Source of the DNA: SIG440 sp045586925
Lineage (GTDB): Bacteria; Bacillota; Clostridia; Monoglobales; Monoglobaceae
Assembly (NCBI GenBank): GCA_045586925.1
Contig: JAZNBG010000015.1
Coordinates: 1 to 64,000 of the forward strand
DNA length: 64,000 bases
Direction: 5' to 3'
A model generated the notes under the pieces. The model saw only the letters and a list, made by a program, of their open reading frames with translations. It ran no database searches and was not told the DNA's origin. The translations under genes and the position numbers were made by a program. Shown piece by piece: positions 31,627 through 39,472 of the stretch. Within the stretch, counting starts at the first letter, position 1. The number at the start of each line of letters is the position of its first letter.

Positions 31627-32490
31627 TTAAAGATTATTATCTGCGTCCATTGCCATATTGATGTATTTTTCGATATCAGAATAAACAAAAAAGTTAGTTA
31701 CAAAACCGGTCAGTGATGGCAGAATGAAAAATTCGAGAAAAACTACGGCAATCACTGCTAAAATAGATTGTGTAATAAAAATAGCTGCTATCGGAATAAC
31801 TATGTGAACCAGTACACATATAAGCAACAACAAAAAGTTTTTGGGAGCTTTTGCAAAGGCAAAAATCAGTGAATTTTTCAGTATGTGCTTTAGTGGCAGT
31901 TCAAATGTAATAATAAGCTGATAAATATACAAATGCATTATTGTATATACAAGTGCAACAAAAATAAGTATAAATGCGAGAATATATATTCCTGAATTCA
32001 CATAGAACTCAATAGCCACAGTCATCAGATAAAGTGCTGCAAGGTCAATTATCCATATGCAAAAGCTCTGTTTGAAATTAGACTTAAATCTTTCGAAAAA
32101 GTCGCTGACAAGCCAGCAGTGCTCCTCTCTGCCATAGTTGCGGATAATATAGGTTGCACCTGCAGTAGCAGGACCCAATCCGTAAAATACAGTGAACAGC
32201 AAAGATAAAATCGCCCTGAGTCCCAAGTCCAGAAGTGCGATGGTTGGCTCAAGTGAAGGGTCGTCCAATGATACGAAAAGCGAGTTTGAAATCCTTGCCG
32301 ATATAACCCCTGTGATAATCATTGTAATAAGAAAGAAGGGTATACCAACAAGCATATACAGCATATTCACCTTGCAAAGGTTCCAAAGCTTTCGGGGAAG
32401 TATTTCAAAAAAAGTGGTTATGCGGGGTTGATTGGGGTCACGCTTGTTAACTCCCTTGCCCGGTTTGTTGTAATTTGGGAAAAAAAACAT
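31627..32490 (-). CDS. DUF624 (YesL-like) membrane protein
   Basis: 287 residues with five or six membrane helices. After a polar start the family core begins FFEILPRKLWNLCKVNMLYMLVGIPFFLITM, then GLGPATAGATYIIRNYGREEHCWLVSDFFERFK. These are the conserved parts of YesL/DUF624, often found with sugar ABC transporters and pectin genes in Bacilli and Clostridia. Function unknown. It shares a transcript with the PH-domain gene 84 nt upstream, and both lie behind the leader RNA at 32961-33123. Confidence 0.85.
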   Translation of the reverse strand: MFFFPNYNKPGKGVNKRDPNQPRITTFFEILPRKLWNLCKVNMLYMLVGIPFFLITMIITGVISARISNSLFVSLDDPSLEPTIALLDLGLRAILSLLFTVFYGLGPATAGATYIIRNYGREEHCWLVSDFFERFKSNFKQSFCIWIIDLAALYLMTVAIEFYVNSGIYILAFILIFVALVYTIMHLYIYQLIITFELPLKHILKNSLIFAFAKAPKNFLLLLICVLVHIVIPIAAIFITQSILAVIAVVFLEFFILPSLTGFVTNFFVYSDIEKYINMAMDADNNL

Positions 32491-32574
32491 TTTTATTCAC
32501 ATCCTGATTGTAGTTAATATGATGATTATAACATAAATATAAAAAAATCGCAACCCTGTTATATTAACAATATG

Positions 32575-32940
32575 TTAAATTACTTTGCTTAAAAACGAAA
32601 AGCATTTCATCAGGCGGTCAATGCTGCTGAAATTAAGTCCAATGGTGCATATATCGGGCAAAGTAATTTCCAGCTTGGCATTTTCGTATTCTGCAGAGCT
32701 GATAACGGCGTATGATGTGATACTGGAATAATGCACAAAGTCAATCTGACGTGAGGTTTCATCGGGAGCATATATAAAAACAAGCCGTTTTGTTGTAAAA
32801 AAAGCAAGCCGGTCACGCAAACCTGCAAAGAAGAAGAGAACTTCCTCGCCGTCTGTAAAAAATGATTTAATAAAACGAAGGTCATCGCTTTCGGGAATGT
32901 TTTCTCCGTTAAAAAATTCCATATAACCTGTGTTTAACAT
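32575..32940 (-). CDS. Small bacterial PH-like domain protein
   Basis: 121 residues, soluble. The central part (EVLFFFAGLRDRLAFFTTKRLVFIYAPDE ... DFVHYSSITSYAV) has the bPH pattern: strand, then FFTTKRLVFI, and a tyrosine-serine turn before the next strand. Function unknown; related proteins are stress or membrane linked. It starts 9 nt after AGGAGAG and about 20 nt beyond a terminator that forms mutually exclusive structures with an antiterminator. Its expression is therefore probably decided by the leader RNA. Confidence 0.7.
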   Translation of the reverse strand: MLNTGYMEFFNGENIPESDDLRFIKSFFTDGEEVLFFFAGLRDRLAFFTTKRLVFIYAPDETSRQIDFVHYSSITSYAVISSAEYENAKLEITLPDICTIGLNFSSIDRLMKCFSFLSKVI

Positions 32941-32960
32941 TTTGTATCTCTCCTAATAAA

Positions 32961-33123
32961 AAAATGTGCCCCAATCTTGGGACACACTAAAAAAGTGAAG
33001 TCCCTCAATTGTTGCTACACAATGCTCTACCTATTCTTCACAGGGATGAGTAAAGAGAGAAAACACCTTTTTAACAAAGGATATTTTCCCTAATAAAGAA
33101 TAGACTTATGCATATGTGTAGCA
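32961..33123 (-). ncRNA. Riboswitch-like leader RNA with alternative terminator/antiterminator
   Basis: In transcript order (right to left), TGCTACACA (33123-33115) pairs perfectly with TGTGTAGCA (33021-33013). Inside, CTATTCTT/AAGAATAG (8 bp), AGGGA/TCCCT, GAAAA/TTTTC and CCTTT/AAAGG stack into a rod. Downstream GTGTCCC/GGGGCAC plus T7 (32984-32962) is a terminator. Alternatively GGGAC (33004-33000) and CAC pair with GTG and GTCCC (32987-32979), which would destroy the terminator. This is a textbook attenuation layout directly before the PH and DUF624 genes. I do not recognise the aptamer class. Confidence 0.68.
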
Positions 33124-33128
33124 CATAC

Positions 33129-33157
33129 AGTATATCATATAAAACAATAAAATACAA
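33129..33157 (-). promoter_or_regulatory. Promoter of the leader RNA
   Basis: Minus strand TTGTAT (33157-33152), 17-bp spacer, TATACT (33134-33129). The predicted start falls on the first base of the closing stem. Confidence 0.65.
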
Positions 33158-33267
33158 CATTTTTTTGTAATTTGCCAAAAATATAGCAGGCAATAAAAAG
33201 GAAATAATGACAGACTTGTCGAAATAGTCAGATAAGAAATTAAACTTTTGATTTGGAGTGATAATTT

Positions 33268-34236
33268 ATGAAAAATAAATACATCGGACATCCATCTCAG
33301 CTTTTGGGCGTTCGTGAAACCCGAATGGTGGGAGGAAAGGCTGACGGAATGAGACTTCTTGAAGTTCGCAATGGAGGCGGCCTTGAATTTACTGTGTCGC
33401 TTGACAGAGGGGCGGATATTCCGTATCTGTTTTACAAGGGCAACAGTATGGCATATATTTCGCCTTGCGGAATGGTTGCCCCCCAGTATTATGATAATAA
33501 GGGGCTTGGCTTTCTGAAGTCGTTTACAGCGGGATTTTTTACAACCTGCGGTCTTACTGCTGTGGGAAATCCCTGCACCGATAATGGTGAGGAGTTACCT
33601 TTGCACGGCACATTTTCGCACATACCTGCAGAACAATATTCGTATACAACAGAGGAGGATTGCATTAAAATCACTGCTACTATGCGTGACGCAGCTCTTT
33701 TTGGTAATCAGCTTGTATTAAGACGTGAATATTGCTGCGGAATCAATGATAATACCCTTACCGTGACAGACATTGTAGAAAATATCGGCTGCAAGGAATC
33801 ACCTTATATGATAATGTATCATTGCAATTTTGGGTATCCTTTGCTTAGTGAAAAAGCAGTTTTAAACATTCCTTCGTGCAATGTTGCGGGCAGAGATGAA
33901 CACGCTGCCAACCACATTGCAAGCTGGGCAGAAATTCCGGCACCAACACCTGATTTTGTGGAACAGTGTTTTTACCACAGCTTTGATAAAGCACCGGCAG
34001 TATCCATTAAAAATCCGGATATAGGGGTGGAAATGGAAATGACTTATTCCGCCGAAACTCTTGATTGTTTTACACAATGGAAGATGATGGGTGATAATGA
34101 ATATGTTCTGGGCTTAGAACCCGGAAACTGCACTCCCGACGGCAGAGATGTGATGAGAGAAAAGGGAATTCTGAAGTTCCTTAAACCCGGAGAAAAGAAA
34201 ACAACAAGTGTGACATTTAAATTTAGCGATATATAA
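33268..34236 (+). CDS. DUF4432 aldose-epimerase-like protein
   Basis: 322 residues, cytoplasmic. N-terminal GVRETRMVGGKADGMRLLEVRNGGGLEFTVSLDRGADI and FGYPLLSE identify the DUF4432/YihR-like branch of the galactose mutarotase fold; LHGTFSHIP keeps a likely catalytic His. The conserved GLEPGNCTPDGRD near the C-terminus replaces the GalM Glu motif. Probably epimerises an uncommon sugar; substrate unknown. Monocistronic, ending at a bidirectional terminator shared with the SLH gene. Confidence 0.83.
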   Translation: MKNKYIGHPSQLLGVRETRMVGGKADGMRLLEVRNGGGLEFTVSLDRGADIPYLFYKGNSMAYISPCGMVAPQYYDNKGLGFLKSFTAGFFTTCGLTAVGNPCTDNGEELPLHGTFSHIPAEQYSYTTEEDCIKITATMRDAALFGNQLVLRREYCCGINDNTLTVTDIVENIGCKESPYMIMYHCNFGYPLLSEKAVLNIPSCNVAGRDEHAANHIASWAEIPAPTPDFVEQCFYHSFDKAPAVSIKNPDIGVEMEMTYSAETLDCFTQWKMMGDNEYVLGLEPGNCTPDGRDVMREKGILKFLKPGEKKTTSVTFKFSDI

Positions 34237-34262
34237 GTATAAAGTTAAAAAAAGCAAAAAAT

Positions 34263-34292
34263 AATGGCAGATGCATTTTGCATCTGCCATTT
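34263..34292. terminator. Bidirectional terminator
   Basis: AATGGCAGATGCA-TTTT-GCATCTGCCATT, a near-perfect long hairpin with A/T runs on both sides, between the convergent epimerase and SLH genes. Confidence 0.85.
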
Positions 34293-34301
34293 AATTATTA
34301 A

Positions 34302-36128
34302 TTACTGTATAACGATAACACTTGCCTCAAGTACACCTGATGCATTTGAACCGGTAACGGTAACTGTCTTTTCTTTTTCTACAGATTTAAGATTTACACT
34401 TCTGCCGGTTGTACTGTCTATAATCTTGGTGTTGCTGTTTACAAATACGTTATAATCGGTACCCTTTTCTTCAACAATCATAAGACCATAGGTGGCATTG
34501 ATGCTCTTAACCACGCCTGTAAGCTGTGATTTTGCAACCGAACCTGCGGCTTCAACCGAGATAATCTCACTGCTCTGCAGACCAATCTTTACATCAGAGC
34601 CGGGACGAAGGTCAAAGACTGTTCCTTCTTCGGTTGAATCGATTACGATTTTGACACTCTTGTTAACCTTGTATTCGGTTACCTTGTTGTTGGCTTCAAT
34701 ACCAACAACCGTGCCTGATGTGGTGTGGGTGATGTATGAAATAGTTCCTGTCAAGCTGTGGTTTTTGCTGCTTGCAGAAATCTTTGTAACCTTGCCATAG
34801 GTGAGTCTTAATGAAACGGTGTCGCCGTTCATCAGTTCTGCAAGGCTGCTGTCAAGACTGTTGCGTGAAACCTGAACGCCATCGGCTGAGATTTCGTACT
34901 TAACTGTTTCGCCGGATGCTGCTTCTTTTACGTTGAGGATTGTATATTCGCCTGACGCATCAACAGAAATAAGTGTACCGCCTGATGTGGTGCTCTTGTC
35001 GATAACCTCAAGGGTTTCAACCTCGCCGTCAACGATTGTCAGTGCAACATAGTTGTTGTTTTTAATCTTGCTGAAAAGGTCGATTGCGCCATTGATTTTA
35101 ACTTTTGCATTTTTGCTGAGAACATATGTTTCGACAATTGACTTGTCATTAGCGTCAGCGATTGTAACAGATTTTGTTCCGCTGGAGTCGCGTGTGCCTG
35201 AAACAAGACCATAAATTACAGCATCATCAATTGTTACGTTGTTTTCAATCATTTTAACCTTGCCTGCAAGGTGAGTGATTTTAACGTGCATACCTGCGCT
35301 TAAATCGTCAAGGGCAACATCTTCGCCATTGATTTTGAATTTTGTATTTTTCTCGACGGGGCATACTATATCGTTGCCGTTAATAGAAATGGTAACGGTT
35401 TCTTCAAAATCATCAATCGAAACGATAACACCTGTCTGTACTGATAAATCAAGAACATCAATAAGACTATGAAGCATTTTTGCCATCTGCGAACGGGTAA
35501 CTGCGGTATTGGGCCAGAACTCGGGCTTGCCCTGTGCGTTGTTGCCCATACCCTGCATAATGCCTGCGTCCTTTACATATTCAACGTATGCACGGGCAGA
35601 GTCGGGGATTTCAACAGTGTCTGCATATGAGGATGAAACAAAGGCGTTGCCCTGAACCTCTTCTTCGGCACCAAGGAGCTTGGTAAGAAGAATTGCAGCC
35701 TCGTATCTTAAAAGGGCTGAGTTCTTGTTTGCAGATGAGATATATGTATCAAGCTCGGACGCTTTAAGAACACCAGCATAAAGAAGGAAAGAAACCTCGT
35801 CTTTGTAGTTTGTTGAATATTTTTTAAGAACGCTTTCGTTTTCTTCAAGAGCGTATTCCAAAGAATCTGCAAAGCCGTCGTTGTTTACGCCAATCATTCT
35901 TGCAAGAAGAATAAGTGCTTCGGTTTTTGAAATTGTGTTGTTGGGCTTAAAGGTGCCATCTTCATAACCCTTAAGGTAGCCTGCATCTGCCATTGCGTTG
36001 ATATATGGCTTTGCCCATTCAACTGTCGGGTCGTTTTCTACGTCAGAAAAAGTCAGCGCAGATACAGACACCGTAGAGAGCAGAAATACAGCGCAAAGAA
36101 TGATACTCAGTATTTTTTTGTTAATCAT
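34302..36128 (-). CDS. S-layer homology (SLH) domain surface protein 1
   Basis: 608 residues, secreted. Signal peptide LSIILCAVFLLSTVSVSA. Three SLH repeats within about 25-230: the first is FSDVENDPTVEWAKPYINAM, AGYLKGYEDGTFKPNN and the ISKTEALILLARMIG helix. The third contains YVKDAGIMQGMG and ITRSQ-like VTRSQMAKMLHSLI. The rest is built from repeated small beta units with the rhythm TGxVxSIxxxxxTxTxxxNG and KVKINGxxxxLxxxxxGxxV. SLH repeats anchor proteins to pyruvylated secondary wall polymers. It is divergent from a second, larger SLH protein with a 257-bp shared upstream region; together they may be major envelope proteins. Confidence 0.9.
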   Translation of the reverse strand: MINKKILSIILCAVFLLSTVSVSALTFSDVENDPTVEWAKPYINAMADAGYLKGYEDGTFKPNNTISKTEALILLARMIGVNNDGFADSLEYALEENESVLKKYSTNYKDEVSFLLYAGVLKASELDTYISSANKNSALLRYEAAILLTKLLGAEEEVQGNAFVSSSYADTVEIPDSARAYVEYVKDAGIMQGMGNNAQGKPEFWPNTAVTRSQMAKMLHSLIDVLDLSVQTGVIVSIDDFEETVTISINGNDIVCPVEKNTKFKINGEDVALDDLSAGMHVKITHLAGKVKMIENNVTIDDAVIYGLVSGTRDSSGTKSVTIADANDKSIVETYVLSKNAKVKINGAIDLFSKIKNNNYVALTIVDGEVETLEVIDKSTTSGGTLISVDASGEYTILNVKEAASGETVKYEISADGVQVSRNSLDSSLAELMNGDTVSLRLTYGKVTKISASSKNHSLTGTISYITHTTSGTVVGIEANNKVTEYKVNKSVKIVIDSTEEGTVFDLRPGSDVKIGLQSSEIISVEAAGSVAKSQLTGVVKSINATYGLMIVEEKGTDYNVFVNSNTKIIDSTTGRSVNLKSVEKEKTVTVTGSNASGVLEASVIVIQ

Positions 36129-36249
36129 TGGTTAATCCCCCTTGTATATAGAAAATTAATATTTATACAACATATAGTATATTACATTCTTATTCTAACA
36201 TACATTTTTATATATTTCAACTATATTTAAGGAAAATTTTTTTACATAT

Positions 36250-36278
36250 TTGTAACAAAAGCATTAAAAATTTAATAT
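36250..36278 (+). promoter_or_regulatory. Candidate promoter of SLH protein 2
   Basis: TTGTAA (36250-36255), 17-bp spacer, TAATAT (36273-36278), about 100 nt before the start codon. The whole divergent region 36129-36385 is very A/T-rich; no other element was resolved. Confidence 0.4.
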
Positions 36279-36385
36279 GTCCGTAATTATTTGCTAATTC
36301 AGCCAAAAAGTTGGTGTTGTAAATTCCTTTTATCGACGCACAATAAACACGAAACATTTTCAAATTTTAATAAGGAGGAATAAAA

Positions 36386-39307
36386 ATGTCAAAAAAACTT
36401 ATTGCCTTATTTGTGGCTTTCACACTGATTTTCACATTAGGCATAAATGTTTTTGCTGCTAATGCGGATATGCGTCTGGCATCAGGCGAAACTGCCGAGA
36501 TGCTGGACCGTGCCGCAGGAGAAGCCGCAAATGACGGTAGCGGAACAACTTCGGGCAACGCATCGGGCGGCAACGCAGAACAAGGACAGACACAACAACA
36601 AAACACAAACGGACAAAGCGAACAGGGTCAGGCATCAACACCCTATGTAACGCGAACAATGGATAACAGCGAGGCAATCGTTGAACAAAACAAGACAAAG
36701 AATAACGCAATGATGAATGACGAGCTTAGCGAGGACACGGCACTTTCAAGATACAGCAGCCGCAGAGTCGCACTTCCGCCCGACATTCAGGGAACAAAGT
36801 ACGAGGAGGCAGCCGAGGTGCTTGGAGCCTTAGGTATTATGGTAGGTGATGCCGAAGATGGTGCATTCCGTCCGAATGACAACATCCTGCGTTCAGAAAT
36901 GTCAAAGGTGGCGGTATATTCGGTAGGTCTTGAGGACCTTGCCAACGGTGCAAACACACCAACACGATTCCCCGACGTAGCACGGGATCACTGGGCAAAC
37001 GGCGCAATCAATGTTGCCGAGCAGCAGGGAATGGTTATCGGTGATGCAGAGGGAACCTTCCGTCCTGACGACCCCGTACTTCTTCAGGAAGCAGTAACAA
37101 TCGTTGTAAGAGCACTTGGTTATGAGCCCGTGGCAAACGACCGTGGCGGATATCCTGTGGGATATATGGCGGTTGCATCCGAAAATCAGCTTCTTAAAGG
37201 TATTACAGCGGCAGGTGCCACAGCAGCAAAACGAGGCGACGTAGCACAGCTTGTGCTTAATGCACTTACCACAAACCTTATGGAGCAGACCGGCTTTGGC
37301 AGCAACGTAGTTTACGAGGTTGTTGACAAGACATTACTTTTTGACAGACTTAATGTTGAGAAAGCCTACGGACAGATTACCGGTACAAGCGAAACAACAC
37401 TTACAGGCGGCAGTACCGCAGCCGAGGACCGCATAATGATAAACGACAACATCTTTATCGAAGGTGACACGCTGGCAAGACAGTATCTTGGCTATAATGT
37501 GGTATATTATGCAAGAGTGGATTCAACATCCGACGAAAAAACCCTTATACTTGTAAGACCTCAGGACAGCAAAAACAACACTTTAACAATTAATGCAAGT
37601 GATATTGTTTCGGTAACAGGTGATGCAGGAGCAAACAAAACAGTAACCTATTGGAGAGCAAACACCAACGACCAGAACGCAAAAACAGCCAGCATCGTGG
37701 CAGAGCCTGTGTATATTTACAACGGCAAGTATATTGCAACACTTTCAAACGAACAGCTTAAACCTGCAACAGGTAATATGATTCTTCTTGACACAGACGT
37801 AAACAATGTATACGATATTGTGTTTGTAAACAACTTTACAAATCTTGTTGTAGAAACTGTTTCGACCGTTACGGGCAGAGTGACAGACAAGTACAACAAC
37901 GGCTCGCTGCTTCTTGACCCCGAAAATACAGATGTTATGTTTACACTTGTAAAAGACGGCGTAGAAATTGAACCAAAGGATTTGGCTGAATGGAACGTAA
38001 TTTCTTATACAGTCAGCCAGGATAAACAGCTTATCAAGGCTTATGTTTCGACCGAAAGTGTTCTTGGACGTGTAACACAGATAACAAACGACGGCTTTAA
38101 GATTAATGATTCAGACACAATCTACAAAAAGGCGGCAAACTATCCCAATGAAATCAACCTGAGAGATGAAGGAAGATTCTATCTTGATATTGAGGGTAAT
38201 GTTGCGGCAGTAGACCAGACTGCAACATCAACAGGTGCGGCAATCCGCGGTGCTTATGGTTATCTGACAAATGCGGCAATAACAGGAACTATTGACGAGA
38301 CACTTCAGTTTAAGATTTTCACAGCACAGGGAGAAACACGTGTTTATGACGGTGCTTCTAAAATTCGTGTAAATAACACCTATGGTCTTACACCAACCGA
38401 GGCACTTGCACAGTTTGGCAAGGACGGAGTTGTATCACCTCAGCTTATAACCTATGAGGTAAATTCCTCAGGCAGACTCACAGGTCTTGACATCGCAGTT
38501 GATAAAACAGGTACAGGTGCGGTGAATAAAGGTGTCTTCACAAAGAACATTGCTGCAGCCGACCAGGTATACAAGAGTGCATCGGGTATGCTGGGTAATG
38601 TAAGAGTAACAGCAAATACAGTAGTGTTTGATATTCCTGCAGAGGCAGGCGACGACACAACAAGATATGCTGTAAGAAACAATACAATGTTTGCAAACAA
38701 CACACCTTATGACATTGTGGTTTATGACCTTCAGGAAGACTTCTCTGCAGGCGCCATTATTGTAACAAGCTCGACAGGTATTACCGAGGCAAAATCACCA
38801 ATAGTTCTTGTTGATGAGGTTGCAGAGGCTCAGAACGAAGATTATGACGCAATAGACATCGTATACGGTCTTGAAAATTCAAAAGAGGTAGAGCTGCGTT
38901 CAACAGACAAGAATGTATTTGTAAAGGGCGACGCAGCTAAACTCGAACAGGGTGATATCTTCCAGTACAGCACAAACGCTCAGGGCGAGGTTGACCAGAT
39001 TACACTTCTGTTTGACCGTGATGCTATGGGCACAGAATTCACAAGAACAGTCGGCACAGATTTAACACTTGTCTACGGACGTGTAACAAAGAAATTCGCA
39101 GATTCTGTGAATGTAAGCGTAAACGGTACAGTTCAGAACTACTCAACAGAGGGCGCAACCGTTTATGAATACAACTCACAGCGTAAGACCGGCAACGTCG
39201 CTGTTGTAACAGCGGGCGATATCGAGGTCTTTGAAGAAGGTAACGAAGTAAGAGTGTTTATCAAGATTTTTGAAGACAGAGTATCTGAAATCGTAATTGT
39301 GAGATAA
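36386..39307 (+). CDS. S-layer homology (SLH) domain surface protein 2
   Basis: 973 residues. Signal peptide LIALFVAFTLIFTLGINVFA. A Gly/Asn/Gln-rich low-complexity linker at about 48-85 (SGNASGGNAEQGQTQQQNTN). SLH repeats at about 135-310 (LGALGIMVGDAEDGAFRPND with RSEMSKV; VAEQQGMVIGDAEGTFRPDD). A long region of repeated beta units follows, with the recurring form VxGRVTxxxNxGxxL and YGRVTKKF. A clean AAGGAGG precedes the ATG. Highly repetitive and cell-surface anchored; partner or counterpart of the divergent SLH protein 1. Confidence 0.9.
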   Translation: MSKKLIALFVAFTLIFTLGINVFAANADMRLASGETAEMLDRAAGEAANDGSGTTSGNASGGNAEQGQTQQQNTNGQSEQGQASTPYVTRTMDNSEAIVEQNKTKNNAMMNDELSEDTALSRYSSRRVALPPDIQGTKYEEAAEVLGALGIMVGDAEDGAFRPNDNILRSEMSKVAVYSVGLEDLANGANTPTRFPDVARDHWANGAINVAEQQGMVIGDAEGTFRPDDPVLLQEAVTIVVRALGYEPVANDRGGYPVGYMAVASENQLLKGITAAGATAAKRGDVAQLVLNALTTNLMEQTGFGSNVVYEVVDKTLLFDRLNVEKAYGQITGTSETTLTGGSTAAEDRIMINDNIFIEGDTLARQYLGYNVVYYARVDSTSDEKTLILVRPQDSKNNTLTINASDIVSVTGDAGANKTVTYWRANTNDQNAKTASIVAEPVYIYNGKYIATLSNEQLKPATGNMILLDTDVNNVYDIVFVNNFTNLVVETVSTVTGRVTDKYNNGSLLLDPENTDVMFTLVKDGVEIEPKDLAEWNVISYTVSQDKQLIKAYVSTESVLGRVTQITNDGFKINDSDTIYKKAANYPNEINLRDEGRFYLDIEGNVAAVDQTATSTGAAIRGAYGYLTNAAITGTIDETLQFKIFTAQGETRVYDGASKIRVNNTYGLTPTEALAQFGKDGVVSPQLITYEVNSSGRLTGLDIAVDKTGTGAVNKGVFTKNIAAADQVYKSASGMLGNVRVTANTVVFDIPAEAGDDTTRYAVRNNTMFANNTPYDIVVYDLQEDFSAGAIIVTSSTGITEAKSPIVLVDEVAEAQNEDYDAIDIVYGLENSKEVELRSTDKNVFVKGDAAKLEQGDIFQYSTNAQGEVDQITLLFDRDAMGTEFTRTVGTDLTLVYGRVTKKFADSVNVSVNGTVQNYSTEGATVYEYNSQRKTGNVAVVTAGDIEVFEEGNEVRVFIKIFEDRVSEIVIVR

Positions 39308-39393
39308 AAATAGATTTGATTTGTTTGCAGGGAGCGGATTTATCCGTTCCCTGTAAATGATTAATAAAATAGGCAAAAAATTATTCAATATAG

Positions 39394-39422
39394 TTGACAA
39401 AGTCTTTTATAAATTATAAAAT
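39394..39422 (+). promoter_or_regulatory. Promoter of the 706-residue hydrolase-like gene
   Basis: TTGACA (39394-39399), 17-bp spacer, TAAAAT (39417-39422). Confidence 0.7.
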
Positions 39423-39472
39423 ATCAATGAAATCTGCTGAATAGCAAAGGGAGAAAAGGGAGTGTATTTTAA

